Below are positions 1 through 9,397 of a DNA stretch of 64,000 nucleotides, piece after piece. This DNA is from Fusibacter_A sp965140735 (GTDB lineage: Bacteria; Bacillota; Clostridia; Peptostreptococcales; Acidaminobacteraceae): NCBI GenBank assembly GCA_965140735.1, contig OZ223306.1, forward strand, positions 2,356,001-2,420,000. Reading direction: 5' to 3'. The position numbers were made by a program, and so were the translations under genes. The notes under the pieces are model-generated. The model saw only the letters and a program-made list of their open reading frames with translations. It ran no database searches and was not told the DNA's origin. How positions within the stretch are numbered: the first letter of the stretch is position 1; each line of letters opens with the position of its first letter.

Positions 1-2012
1 TTGCCAGCAATTATGAATATCCTGGCCGATATTCTAGATGGGAAATTGCTTTTATAGACCCCTGTTTAGAACTTAGATTTTTCGAAAGTAAATTCATAAT
101 TCAAGCCCTAAATCAAAGGGGAGATATTCTACTAGACACGGTTATTAACAGTATTTCAAAACTATCTGGTGTCCATATTATAGAGCAAAGCGAAGCTTAT
201 ATTGTTGGTCGGATTGAAAAGAGTAATGTGATTTTTAGCGAGGAAGAGCGCAGTAAACAGAATTCAATTTTCTTATTAATTCGAAATATCATAGACCTTT
301 TTTACTCAAAAGAGGATGATAAATTGGGCTTATACGGCGCTTTCGGTTATGATCTCGTCTTTCAATTCGAATCTGAAGTTAAATCCAGTAAAGCAAGACC
401 AGAAGGTCAAGAAAACCTTGTCTTATTTTTACCAGATCAATTGTTTATAAAAGACCGACAATTAGGGCAACAGTATCAAGTTACTTATGATTTTACGACT
501 GAAAAAGGCACAACTCTCGGATTAGATCGAACTGAAAGGACAACTGGATTGTGTCAATTTAACTCTGAGCCCCTTGACGATGTAACATCACCTAAAGGCG
601 CATATGCAAAAATTGTTGAAAAGGCCATTGATTATTTTAAACGTGGTGATTTATTTGAAGTGGTCCCCTCTCACATACTCGCACAGAAGATAGAACTAAA
701 TCCTTATGAAGTTTTTTTAAATACCATAAGAATCAATCCGAGTCCCTATAACTTCTATTTGAATTTAGGCAAAGAATCTTTGGTAGGTTCATCACCTGAG
801 ATGTTCGTCAGAGTTGAAGGTGACAAGGTAGAAACCTGTCCGATTTCTGGGACGATTAAAAGAGGCAGAAATGCTTTAGAAGATGCCGATCAGGTAAGGA
901 CCTTACTCAATTCCACAAAAGATGAAAATGAGTTAACCATGTGTACAGATGTGGATCGAAATGATAAATCTCGGATTTGTGTTCCAGGTTCCGTTGAAGT
1001 CATCGGTAGAAGACAAATCGAATTTTACTCTCACCTCATACACACCGTGGATCATGTGGTCGGACAGTTGATGCCTGGTTTCGATGCCATTGATGCTTTC
1101 TTAACCCATATGTGGGCTGTAACCATCACAGGCGCACCAAAGAGAGCGGCTATAGAGTGGATTGAAAATGAGGAAAAGACACCGAGAGCATGGTATGGTG
1201 GTGCTGTGGGCTTCATGTTATTCAATGGTGATATGAACACGGGATTGACTTTAAGAACCATAAGACTAAAAGATCAAATTGCTCAAATTCGTGTGGGTGC
1301 AACTTTATTGATTGATTCAGTTCCTCAAGATGAAGAAGAGGAAACTTACACCAAAGCCAGTGCACTGCTTAAAAGCATCGAGAAATTCGATCCATCTAAA
1401 AAAACAGCTATGACCTTTAACAACTATGCAGGTAAAAAAATTCTTATTGTAGATCATGAAGACTCTTTTGTGCACACACTTGGAAACTACATGAAGCAAT
1501 TAGGCGCAGAGGTGGTCACTTTGAGACATCATCATGCCAGAAAAATTCTTAAAGAAAAAACCTCATATGATTTAGTAGTGCTTTCACCCGGTCCTGGAAA
1601 TCCAGAACAATTCCAATTAAAAAATACCATTGATCTTTGTGTTGAAAATAAAATTCCAGTATTCGGTGTATGTCTCGGACTTCAAGGGATTGTAGAATAC
1701 TTTGGGGGTGAACTAGGCATAATCGATCACCCGCGTCATGGTAAGAAGTTCAAAGTCACTTTAAATGAGCCCGCACTTTATAAGGGCATGGAAAACCAAA
1801 TAGATGTTGGCTTATATCATTCTCTATACGCTAAAAAAGTGCCCGATACTTTAAATGTGTTTGCACTGGATGAAGAAGGCATCGTTATGGGCGTAAGACA
1901 TAAAACACTGCCCATCTCTGCAGTTCAGTTTCATCCTGAATCTTTACTAACTTCTAGTAATCGTAACGGATTGAGATTGCTTGATAATATATTTCAGAAT
2001 TTAGGATTGTAA
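1..2012 (+). CDS. trpE(G): Anthranilate synthase, fused TrpE-TrpG, 5' end outside window
   Basis: Makes anthranilate from chorismate and glutamine, the first committed step of tryptophan synthesis. The frame is open from base 3, so the start lies upstream; an internal GTG at 228 is not the start because upstream codons read like family sequence (YEYPGRYSRWE). The chorismate-binding part fills about the first 470 visible residues (CPISGTIKRG, CTDVDRNDKS, TGAPKRAA). A class I glutamine amidotransferase follows from about base 1425, with the nucleophile motif GVCLGLQG and the histidine in QFHPES. The one-chain arrangement is the TrpE(G) form known from Rhizobium and Azospirillum; Firmicutes usually have separate trpE and trpG. 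No other trp gene follows, so it may be solitary or the end of an operon. PhzE-like or 4-amino-4-deoxychorismate enzymes are less likely. Confidence 0.9.
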   Translation, partial: ASNYEYPGRYSRWEIAFIDPCLELRFFESKFIIQALNQRGDILLDTVINSISKLSGVHIIEQSEAYIVGRIEKSNVIFSEEERSKQNSIFLLIRNIIDLFYSKEDDKLGLYGAFGYDLVFQFESEVKSSKARPEGQENLVLFLPDQLFIKDRQLGQQYQVTYDFTTEKGTTLGLDRTERTTGLCQFNSEPLDDVTSPKGAYAKIVEKAIDYFKRGDLFEVVPSHILAQKIELNPYEVFLNTIRINPSPYNFYLNLGKESLVGSSPEMFVRVEGDKVETCPISGTIKRGRNALEDADQVRTLLNSTKDENELTMCTDVDRNDKSRICVPGSVEVIGRRQIEFYSHLIHTVDHVVGQLMPGFDAIDAFLTHMWAVTITGAPKRAAIEWIENEEKTPRAWYGGAVGFMLFNGDMNTGLTLRTIRLKDQIAQIRVGATLLIDSVPQDEEEETYTKASALLKSIEKFDPSKKTAMTFNNYAGKKILIVDHEDSFVHTLGNYMKQLGAEVVTLRHHHARKILKEKTSYDLVVLSPGPGNPEQFQLKNTIDLCVENKIPVFGVCLGLQGIVEYFGGELGIIDHPRHGKKFKVTLNEPALYKGMENQIDVGLYHSLYAKKVPDTLNVFALDEEGIVMGVRHKTLPISAVQFHPESLLTSSNRNGLRLLDNIFQNLGL

Positions 2013-2059
2013 CCCTCTCAGTGCACTCATTTAGGTTAAATTTATTGAACATAAGGTAA

Positions 2060-2151
2060 CCCCCACCCTCTACGCTCACATTACCGGCACGCAGTCCTCG
2101 CGGGGCTGCGAAGTGCCTATGATGTGATTGTAGAGGGTGGGGGCATTTTTA
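2060..2151. repeat. Long palindrome with GC-rich core (copy A), probable terminator
   Basis: A perfect 14-bp outer stem (2060-2073 with 2130-2143) encloses a TCACAT/ATGTGA stem and a 32-nt core at 2086-2117 that is itself a hairpin. CATTTTTATTTT follows on the plus strand, so it can terminate the anthranilate synthase transcript. The core matches the reverse complement of the element at 4842-4873 at 29 of 32 positions, while the outer stems differ. It is far more GC-rich than its surroundings. Confidence 0.75.
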
Positions 2152-2259
2152 TTTTATGATTTGTCCTTTGGATGTTTACGCTCTTTATCCCAAATATTAT
2201 TCACTATATGGAATGGCTAAAACATATTGATCATCATACTTTATTGCTACAATATCATT

Positions 2260-2544
2260 TTATGCCTTATCTGTATATTCATAGATTTCTGTCCCTGCTA
2301 CATAAATGTTGGCTTCGCCATTTTGACTCGGTTTTTCGCCACCATCCAGTATTAGTTCTAATTTGCAAATTTCTTCACCAATATTTCCAGCTTCTACTAT
2401 AGCAAAACTACTGTCTTGAACCATATAAAGTTGGTCTTTAACATAGATCATTGGTGCTAAATCATCTTTCACAACATTTTTATTCATAGAACATCCTTGA
2501 AGTAGCATCACTATACATAACATCGTTAAGATTCGTTTTAACAT
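2260..2544 (-). CDS. Small lipoprotein of unknown function
   Basis: A 94-residue predicted exported lipoprotein. It has a short basic start, a hydrophobic stretch and the lipobox LLQGC with the lipidated cysteine near residue 18. The mature part is about 75 residues, polar, with no family I recognise. A good ribosome binding site (AGGAG) precedes the ATG. It lies among decayed gene pieces on the same strand, so it could be a recent leftover, although its own frame is intact. No function can be assigned. Confidence 0.6.
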   Translation of the reverse strand: MLKRILTMLCIVMLLQGCSMNKNVVKDDLAPMIYVKDQLYMVQDSSFAIVEAGNIGEEICKLELILDGGEKPSQNGEANIYVAGTEIYEYTDKA

Positions 2545-2587
2545 TTAATCAACTCCTAGTTAAAATCCTTTAACAGTTTTGTACCAT

Positions 2588-2725
2588 CTATATACACGCG
2601 AACCCGTAATACATATAATGCTCATATCCTCTTAGTACCAATGCATGATGATGTTTTCCATCAGAAGCAGTTCTCTTCATTTGCATGAATATTGGACTAT
2701 CAAGGCTAATATAACTAGAAACTAC
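2588..2725 (-). pseudogene. Remnant of a C39-like (papain-fold) peptidase
   Basis: Between two intact genes the minus strand reads through about 45 codons with protein-like content: a stretch ending in SPIFMQMKR, then HHHALVLRGYE, then a stop. The 'P.....G-H-A-L-V-L-x-G-Y' pattern resembles the histidine region of C39-like cysteine peptidase domains. There is no start codon of its own, no N-terminal half and no catalytic cysteine, so it is a 3' fragment. Its upstream end overlaps the stop codon of the 322-residue gene. The family assignment is tentative. Confidence 0.4.
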
Positions 2726-3690
2726 TTGGTATTTAATACACTATTTAAATCAACTAAAAAGTCGCTTGTTATCCGCTGAGGGCCTAGATGGTCTTCATAC
2801 CTTTGCATCAATTTAAAGTGAGTGCCTTTTGTGTCCGAATTGAACGTTATTTCGTGAAAATTGCCTTTATCTTCATTCAAAATCATTTCAGTACCATCTT
2901 CGTTTAAAAGATAGGTTCGATCCGTAATAATCCTGTCAACAATAATGTCATTAGCAGAGTCAACTTTCATCGATATCACGCCTTCCCAGTAAAGACCATC
3001 ATCAAATGATAGTTTTAGTATCCCCTTGCGATTGCCCGATTTTAGTAAGTCCATCTCTTGTTCTGGAGTCCAGTTCAATTGAGTAAGCATCCCGTTTCCA
3101 TCATTAAGTGCCAAGGAATTCAGTCCTGGAGATTTTTCCTGTATACTGATTTGTTTTGACTCATCTGCCTCTATAAACGGAATTAAATTAACTGGATAGA
3201 CTTCAGATAATTCTTGACCCAGCTGATTTCGTAAATTAACAACCAATGTGTTGTTTTCACAATAGACGAATCGCCCTATTTGAGCATCAAAGTAATAGGA
3301 TACCCCATCTTCGATATAAGCAACGTTATAGCCATCAACAGATGAAATGGAATACTTGCCATCATCCTTATTTAAGGTAAGAAATGCATCAACCAGCCAT
3401 TCACTTTTTTTATCAACGTCATTATCAAACGATTGAGCAGGCATCACTACAGAAAGTGTCCCTGATAATTTCTTCTCGCCATCCATTATCAAATAACACA
3501 TACCTTTTTCCAGCTCTATGAGATGGTCTGGAATGGTTGTGGAATGATGTGTTAATCGGTCGTAGAGGCTAAAAGTGTTTTTTTCAATGTCTGTAGTTTC
3601 GTTTTCACGTCCCCGAAAAACCAATACAGCTAAAAATATGCCCACAATTAATAATCCCATTATAACCAAATATGCTCTATTTTTCTTCAT
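2722..3690 (-). CDS. Membrane-anchored extracellular protein, unknown
   Basis: A 322-residue protein with one N-terminal membrane segment (about residues 8-26) and a long extracytoplasmic part rich in acidic residues and predicted beta strands. I do not recognise the family and see no catalytic motif. The ATG has the ribosome binding site AGGAG at good spacing. It is bracketed by gene remnants (2588-2725 and 3730-4208), so this is a region of turnover and the protein may be part of an accessory surface set. Intact over its whole length. Confidence 0.65.
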   Translation of the reverse strand: MKKNRAYLVIMGLLIVGIFLAVLVFRGRENETTDIEKNTFSLYDRLTHHSTTIPDHLIELEKGMCYLIMDGEKKLSGTLSVVMPAQSFDNDVDKKSEWLVDAFLTLNKDDGKYSISSVDGYNVAYIEDGVSYYFDAQIGRFVYCENNTLVVNLRNQLGQELSEVYPVNLIPFIEADESKQISIQEKSPGLNSLALNDGNGMLTQLNWTPEQEMDLLKSGNRKGILKLSFDDGLYWEGVISMKVDSANDIIVDRIITDRTYLLNEDGTEMILNEDKGNFHEITFNSDTKGTHFKLMQRYEDHLGPQRITSDFLVDLNSVLNTK

Positions 3691-3729
3691 TGAACGCTCC
3701 TAGTTATGTATCTCAATTTTACTTATATT

Positions 3730-3897
3730 TTACGGTTCAAAATAACCACCAACATAATTTGGATCAAAATCCTCATTAATAGTATAGTAATAGCTTGCAT
3801 ATCTATTACCAGATACTCCTATCGAAATGCCTAACGCTTTGAAGGTAGGACCTAATGCATGTCTTTTCATAAATAATAGACAGAATGGAGTGACTTT
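3730..3897 (-). pseudogene. 3' remnant, possibly of a CAP/YkwD-like secreted protein
   Basis: The minus strand codes from 3897 to a stop at 3730-3732 with plausible protein sequence (RHALGPTFKALG, then GVSGNRYASYYYT). The pattern 'iGvgv..sGNrYyYtq' near a C terminus resembles CAP/SCP domains of YkwD type, whose last strands look alike. No ribosome binding site precedes the internal ATG at 3870 and the N-terminal 100 or more residues are missing, so it looks like a decayed gene. The family match is tentative. Confidence 0.35.
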
Positions 3898-3916
3898 TTA
3901 TACTAATAGCTATTGT

Positions 3917-4208
3917 TTATATTGCCTGCATACAAATATCAACAAAATAGGGTAAAATCTTTTCTTTAACCGCGTTTGCATCTAAGTACATCCTACCATA
4001 ACTTGGATTATAACTTAGTGGTATAATTTGTTCAGAACCTTCTGTTCTAACTACAAAATCTTCTTATCAAATTTGATTATATCATTTTTGACATAAATGA
4101 AGCTAGAATTTGTTCGCCACACTCCTATCTCAAAATTTATTCTGTTTCTATTTTTTCATCTCTAAACCGTGTATAAATCAAGATTTGCTCATATGTGATA
4201 CAATTAAA
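3917..4208 (-). pseudogene. Decayed gene with at least two frameshifts
   Basis: Three short minus-strand reading frames follow one another with protein-like content: one containing YEQILIYTRFRDEKIETE, one containing IGVWRTNSSFIYVKND, and a last containing EQIIPLSYNPSYGRMYLD and ending at 3917-3919. Each ends at a stop just where the next frame takes over, as expected for a gene broken by two small indels. I do not recognise the family. With the two neighbouring remnants it fills most of the 628-bp stretch 3691-4318, which has no intact gene. Confidence 0.5.
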
Positions 4209-4318
4209 TTAACCTTAATCAAAATAAACTCTCAAAATTTTATTTTTTAGTCTTAAGTTTATTATGAAAAAGCTCATCCCAAAAGAGTTAACAACACTCG
4301 TGGTAAGAAGGAGACAAT

Positions 4319-4735
4319 ATGCTGAAGCGCCGCTCTACGCTAATTAAAACTCTAGTCCTCATTATGCTCTTACTTGTGATGATTTTCGCCTTAGCGAAAA
4401 ATCTAAAGAGTGCAGAAAAGCTAGATAATACAGATGTCAACGCACTTATCAAGGCATCGTTAGAAGTTCAATACAGTCAGACCGAATATACTCTGTCTGA
4501 AATATATACCGATGCTTTTATCAGTACCATCAAGGATACCAATTTTTATAAAACCAAATTGGCACCCTATAAGATCATGGCCGAAGGTATCGTACAAATT
4601 GATGAAAATAAGGATAAAACACTTTTAATTTTCTCAGTTCATTTAGAAGATCAAGCAGATAGTTACTTCCAAACCATCACGATTAAAAAAATAGATACCC
4701 ATTATCAGATTGACCGCATTGAATATGATATTTAG
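4319..4735 (+). CDS. Single-pass membrane protein, unknown
   Basis: A 138-residue protein with an N-terminal membrane segment or uncleaved signal (about residues 9-26) followed by a roughly 110-residue extracytoplasmic domain with alternating alpha and beta character. There is no cysteine and no catalytic motif. AAGGAGACAAT gives a strong ribosome binding site for the ATG at 4319. It stands alone on the plus strand and is followed within 90 bp by a long palindrome. I do not recognise the family. Confidence 0.65.
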   Translation: MLKRRSTLIKTLVLIMLLLVMIFALAKNLKSAEKLDNTDVNALIKASLEVQYSQTEYTLSEIYTDAFISTIKDTNFYKTKLAPYKIMAEGIVQIDENKDKTLLIFSVHLEDQADSYFQTITIKKIDTHYQIDRIEYDI

Positions 4736-4816
4736 AGCCATATGTCCCTGATACAACTTGGTAATAATCCATTAAATCAAAACTTATGTAAATGCGTGTC
4801 CACGGTTAGAGTGTAA

Positions 4817-4898
4817 AAACACGCCCTAACATCACATGGATGGCACTCCGCAGCCCAGCGAGGACCGCGTGCCAGTAATGTGATGTTAGGGCGTGTTT
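4817..4898. repeat. Long palindrome with GC-rich core (copy B), probable terminator
   Basis: A perfect 21-bp stem (4817-4837 with 4878-4898) encloses the 32-nt core 4842-4873, which is the inverted counterpart of the core at 2086-2117 (29 of 32 identical). Short flanks next to the core (TCACATTAC and ATGTGA) are also shared, but the outer stem is different. The right arm ends in GTTTGTTATT, so it could terminate the upstream gene; on the other strand it lies just beyond engB. Confidence 0.75.
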
Positions 4899-4971
4899 GT
4901 TATTATACTATAATTTAGATTCAAAATTTTAATTTACATGTTTTTGCTTCTCATGTTTTGATTCTAATGTT

Positions 4972-5667
4972 TTATTTTATGGTTGAATCTGTCGTTAATT
5001 CGTCTTTTGATTCAGATGCTGATTCCGCTTCAAGAAGTCGTGGATCACCCACTTGTCTTTCCACATAAATGCCGCACTGATTAACCTCAAAAACCTCATT
5101 GAACAAATCCCAAACATCATACTTACCCGTTTTTTCAGAAGAAGAAATCGGTAAGATGACGCTCTCTTTATTCATGTTGAGTTCTTTTCGTATGATCTTC
5201 ATTTGTGCTGCAACTTGATTTCTACTGAGTTTATCAGCCTTAGTCGCAACGACGATGCCACTAAAACCAAAGTCCTTAATCCAGCTGTACATTTGCTTAT
5301 CCTCTTGTGAAGGCTTATGCCTGATGTCCACAAGTTGAATAACCTCAAGTAAATTTTCTCTACTGGTTAAATAAGTTTCAATAATTTTGCCCCAAGTCGC
5401 TTTCTGCGTTTTAGATACCTTTGCAAATCCATATCCCGGTAAATCTACGAATCTAAATAAACCATCAATATCATAAAAATTTACCAATTGAGTTTTACCT
5501 GGTGTTGAACTTGTTTTTGCAAGGCCTCTTCTATTGAGTAACATGTTTATAAGAGAGGATTTGCCTACATTGGACCGTCCAGCAAATGCAATTTCTGGTA
5601 ATTGATCTTCTGGATACTGTGATTTTGCCACCGCACTGATGACAAATTCACTATTTTTGATCTTCAT
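4972..5667 (-). CDS. engB: Ribosome biogenesis GTPase EngB/YsxC
   Basis: An essential-type GTPase for late assembly of the large ribosomal subunit in the cytoplasm. All nucleotide motifs are visible: G1 GRSNVGKSS (residues 30-38), the G3 region VDLPGYGFA, G4 TKADK and a G5-like SSSEKTG. At 231 residues it is about 30 longer than usual because of an acidic C-terminal tail. The start overlaps the last 17 bases of lon and has the site AGGAG, so it is translated from the lon message. This is the classic Firmicutes lon-engB pair. Confidence 0.96.
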   Translation of the reverse strand: MKIKNSEFVISAVAKSQYPEDQLPEIAFAGRSNVGKSSLINMLLNRRGLAKTSSTPGKTQLVNFYDIDGLFRFVDLPGYGFAKVSKTQKATWGKIIETYLTSRENLLEVIQLVDIRHKPSQEDKQMYSWIKDFGFSGIVVATKADKLSRNQVAAQMKIIRKELNMNKESVILPISSSEKTGKYDVWDLFNEVFEVNQCGIYVERQVGDPRLLEAESASESKDELTTDSTIK

Positions 5668-7996
5668 GTTCTGGCTCCTTTTTGACTAAAGCATGCTTAA
5701 GAACTTCATCCATCGTTTTAGCTGGAATAAATTCAATTTCTTTCTTAATAACTTCTGGTATATCTTCAAGATCTTTAAGATTCTCATATGGGAAAATAAT
5801 TTTTTTAATCCCTGCACGTTTAGCCGCTAAAGACTTCTCTTTAAAGCCCCCAATAGGCAGTACACGTCCTCTTAGTGTAATCTCACCTGTCATTGCAACA
5901 AAGCGATCTACAGGGACACCAGATAGCGCAGAAATCATAGCTGTAGCCATTGTAACACCCGCTGATGGACCATCTTTAGGAATTGCACCTTCAGGAATAT
6001 GAACATGTAAGTCTAATTCTTCATAGAATTTATCTTCAATCCCATATTCAGATGCAATCGTTCTGATGTAAGAAAGGCCTGCTTGAGCAGATTCTTTCAT
6101 AACATCTCCCAGTTGTCCTGTGAGTTGGAGTTTACCTTTCCCCTTCATCGTATTCACTTCTATCGATAAAGTTTCGCCACCTACACTGGTCCAAGCAAGT
6201 CCTGTAACAATACCCACTTGATCGTTTTCAGCAATTAAATCATAATGATACTTAGATTTACCAAGGTATTTATCTAAATTCTTATCTGTAATTCGAACGC
6301 TTTTGACTTCACCTTTAACGATTCTTACAGTGGCTTTACGACAAACATCAGCAATTTTTCGCTCAAGTTCTCTGACACCAGACTCTCTCGTATATTTGCG
6401 GATTGTATCCATCAACGCATCCTCTGATAATGAAAGCGTCGATTTAACAAGACCATGCTCTTCCATCTTTTTAGGTACAAGATACTTTTTCGCAATATTA
6501 AGCTTTTCAATTTCTGTATAACCAGAAACTTGAATCACTTCCATACGATCAAGAAGAGGTCTTGGAATAGTGCTCAATGTATTTGCAGTTGTAATGAACA
6601 TCACTTTTGAAAGATCAAAAGGCACTTCTAAATAGTGATCTGTGAACTCCTTATTTTGCTCTGGATCTAATACCTCTAAAAGCGCTGATGCAGGATCACC
6701 TCTAAAATCACTTGAAAGCTTGTCAATTTCATCAAATAAGAAGACGGGATTCTTAGTCCCTGCCTCTTTTATACCATTGATGATACGACCTGGAATAGCC
6801 CCAATATAAGTACGTCTATGACCTCTAATCTCAGCTTCATCCCTGACACCACCAAGTGACATTCTGACAAATTCACGATTAAGTGATCTTGCGATGGACT
6901 TCGCAATGGATGTTTTCCCCACACCTGGAGGCCCTACTAAACAAATGATTGGACCTTTCATACTTTTCGTTAAGTCTCTAACGGCAAGGTACTCTACCAC
7001 TCTCTCTTTAACCGTTTCTAGTCCATAATGGTCTTCATCTAGAACTGTTTGAGCCACATTGAGATCAATCTCATCTTTTGTTTCTTTGCGCCATGGCAAG
7101 TCTAAAATCCAATTCACATAAGTTCTAATAACGCCACTTTCAGCAGATGAAGAAGACAAACGCGAATATCGATCTATTTCACTCGTTACTTTCTTATCTA
7201 TTTTCTTGCCAAGCTTGAGCCTTTTGAGTTTTTTACGCATTTCTTCAATTTCATCTTCTTGCGCATCTTCTTCACCAAGCTCATCTCTAATGGCCTTTAT
7301 TTGCTCTCTTAAGTAATATTCTTTTTGAGATTTATTGATTTGACTTTTAACTTTGTCATTGATGTCTTTTTCAACTTGAAGAATTTCGATTTCAGTCAAT
7401 AATAAAAGATACAGCTTTTCAAGTCTCTCTTTAACTTCAATGGCATTGATAATGTCTTGTTTTTGTTCTGTCTTAAGTGTTAATTGCGCCGCAATAATAT
7501 CCGCAAGTCTTCCAGGTTCTTCAATTGCAGATACAGAAAGAATCACGTCTGCACTTACTCTGTTGCTAATTGTAATGTATTTTTCAAAAGCATTTACACA
7601 TGAACGCATCAAGGCTCTTGCTTCTTTATCCATTTCAAAGCTATCATTGTAAGTTTTTAAGTCCACTCTGAAATATGGATTCTCTTCTATAATGGTTTCA
7701 ACTTCTGCTCTTTGAATCCCTTCAACCAAAACTCTAATGGCATCACCAGGTAATTTAAGCATTTGCTTAATTTTACAGATCGTCCCCACTTGATAAAAAT
7801 CTTTAGGTGTAGGCGTGTCTATATCAATATCAAATTGTGTTGTTAAAAATATTCTCTGATCCTTTGCCATGGCCGCTTCAAGTGCTTTGATAGATTTCTT
7901 TCTACCCACATCAAAATGTAATACCATGTATGGAAAAACTGATAATCCTCTGAGAGGAATCAACGGCATATTAACGATTCTTACTTCGTTTTCCAT
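5651..7996 (-). CDS. lon: ATP-dependent protease Lon (LonA)
   Basis: Degrades damaged and regulatory proteins in the cytoplasm, using ATP. At 781 residues it is the normal LonA length. An N-terminal substrate-binding domain starts with PLIPLRGLSVFPYM, a coiled region follows, then an AAA+ module with Walker A GPPGVGKTS (about residue 355) and Walker B VFLFDEIDKL. The protease domain has the catalytic serine in PKDGPSAG and the catalytic lysine in GGFKEKSLAA. It lies between clpX and engB on the same strand, and GAGGTG precedes the ATG. A stress-related promoter is possible in the 107-bp gap to clpX but I cannot define it. Confidence 0.97.
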   Translation of the reverse strand: MENEVRIVNMPLIPLRGLSVFPYMVLHFDVGRKKSIKALEAAMAKDQRIFLTTQFDIDIDTPTPKDFYQVGTICKIKQMLKLPGDAIRVLVEGIQRAEVETIIEENPYFRVDLKTYNDSFEMDKEARALMRSCVNAFEKYITISNRVSADVILSVSAIEEPGRLADIIAAQLTLKTEQKQDIINAIEVKERLEKLYLLLLTEIEILQVEKDINDKVKSQINKSQKEYYLREQIKAIRDELGEEDAQEDEIEEMRKKLKRLKLGKKIDKKVTSEIDRYSRLSSSSAESGVIRTYVNWILDLPWRKETKDEIDLNVAQTVLDEDHYGLETVKERVVEYLAVRDLTKSMKGPIICLVGPPGVGKTSIAKSIARSLNREFVRMSLGGVRDEAEIRGHRRTYIGAIPGRIINGIKEAGTKNPVFLFDEIDKLSSDFRGDPASALLEVLDPEQNKEFTDHYLEVPFDLSKVMFITTANTLSTIPRPLLDRMEVIQVSGYTEIEKLNIAKKYLVPKKMEEHGLVKSTLSLSEDALMDTIRKYTRESGVRELERKIADVCRKATVRIVKGEVKSVRITDKNLDKYLGKSKYHYDLIAENDQVGIVTGLAWTSVGGETLSIEVNTMKGKGKLQLTGQLGDVMKESAQAGLSYIRTIASEYGIEDKFYEELDLHVHIPEGAIPKDGPSAGVTMATAMISALSGVPVDRFVAMTGEITLRGRVLPIGGFKEKSLAAKRAGIKKIIFPYENLKDLEDIPEVIKKEIEFIPAKTMDEVLKHALVKKEPEHEDQK

Positions 7997-8103
7997 AATT
8001 TCACCTCTAATCTTTTCATATCGTTAAATAGATGCTAAAAACGAGTTTCCGCATAGGCATCCACTCGTTATAAAGTCTATATTAATCACTGTCTTCAAAA
8101 TCG

Positions 8104-9375
8104 TTACGAAACACTTTCGTGATGTGCTTCAAGATCTCGTTTCGAATCTACTAATACAAGTGTTGGCATTTGATGATTACGAATCGTTTCTTTTGTAACA
8201 ATGCATTTCTTAATATCTTTCCTTGAAGGAATTTCATACATAATTTCCATCATAATACTTTCAAGGATAGATCGAAGCCCTCTGGCACCTGCTTTTCTTT
8301 TGATAGCCATTTCAGCTACTTCGACCAATGCTTCTTCTTCAAATTCAAGCTCAACTTCATCCATTTTAAGCATTTTTTGATACTGCTTAATAATGGCATT
8401 CTTAGGCTCTTTTAATATTTTTACAAGTGCAGCTTCATCTAGCTCATGTAGCGCAACCACCACGGGAACTCTTCCTATAAATTCAGGGATTAAACCAAAT
8501 TTAAGAAGATCCTTCGGCTCAATCTTGGCAAAGAGTTCTCCAAGAGAAATGCTTTTCTTACTCTGAACAGCTGCACCAAATCCAAGGGCCTTTTCACCAA
8601 TTCTCGAACTTATGATATTTTCCATGCCGTCAAAAGCACCACCACAGATAAAGAGTATATTCGTGGTATCCACTTGTAAAAATTCTTGGTGAGGATGCTT
8701 TCTACCACCTTGAGGTGGTACATTGGCAACAGTACCTTCGATGATTTTAAGAAGAGCTTGCTGAACCCCTTCACCAGAAACATCTCTAGTGATCGAAGGA
8801 TTCTCAGATTTTCTTGTGATTTTATCAATCTCATCGATATAGATAATCCCCTTTTGAGCACGTTCTATATCATAATCTGCAGCTTGAACTAATTTTAAGA
8901 TAATGTTTTCAACATCTTCTCCTACATAACCCGCTTCAGTTAAAGCTGTGGCATCTGCAATCGCAAATGGCACATCTAAAATTTTAGCAAGCGTTTGTGC
9001 AAGGAGCGTCTTACCTGAACCAGTAGGTCCAAGAAGTAAAACATTACTCTTTTGGAGTTCTACGTCATCTGCCTCAACTTCCAATTGTATACGTTTATAG
9101 TGATTATACATCGCAACTGAAAGCGTTTTTTTCGCTTGTTCTTGGCCGATAACATAATCGTCTAATATTTTTTTGATATCTGCTGGTTTTGGTAATTCTG
9201 AAAGTTCCCAGTCTTGTGTGATATCATCCTTAAGTACAGATAGTTCTTCTTCAAGAATTTCATTGCATAATTCTATACACTCATCACAAATATAGACATT
9301 GGGTCCAGCAATCAAGCGCTTCACATGCTCTTGATTTTTCCCGCAAAAGGAACATTTTAAAGTTGGTTTATCCAT
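8104..9375 (-). CDS. clpX: ClpX, unfoldase subunit of the ClpXP protease
   Basis: A hexameric AAA+ unfoldase that feeds proteins to ClpP. The N-terminal zinc-binding domain has four cysteines in two CxxC pairs (8/11 and 30/33). Walker A is GPTGSGKT, Walker B IYIDEIDK, and the GYVGEDVE pore signature is present. A loop reading ALGFGAAV carries the LGF tripeptide that docks on ClpP. Its 423 residues are the standard length. It follows clpP by 22 bp and is surely co-transcribed with tig and clpP. Confidence 0.97.
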   Translation of the reverse strand: MDKPTLKCSFCGKNQEHVKRLIAGPNVYICDECIELCNEILEEELSVLKDDITQDWELSELPKPADIKKILDDYVIGQEQAKKTLSVAMYNHYKRIQLEVEADDVELQKSNVLLLGPTGSGKTLLAQTLAKILDVPFAIADATALTEAGYVGEDVENIILKLVQAADYDIERAQKGIIYIDEIDKITRKSENPSITRDVSGEGVQQALLKIIEGTVANVPPQGGRKHPHQEFLQVDTTNILFICGGAFDGMENIISSRIGEKALGFGAAVQSKKSISLGELFAKIEPKDLLKFGLIPEFIGRVPVVVALHELDEAALVKILKEPKNAIIKQYQKMLKMDEVELEFEEEALVEVAEMAIKRKAGARGLRSILESIMMEIMYEIPSRKDIKKCIVTKETIRNHQMPTLVLVDSKRDLEAHHESVS

Positions 9376-9397
9376 CCTTTACCTCTTTCTGCTCTTA

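Noticed and set aside
1052..1261. Minus-strand frame opposite trpE(G)
   Set aside because: A shadow of conserved coding sequence on the other strand.
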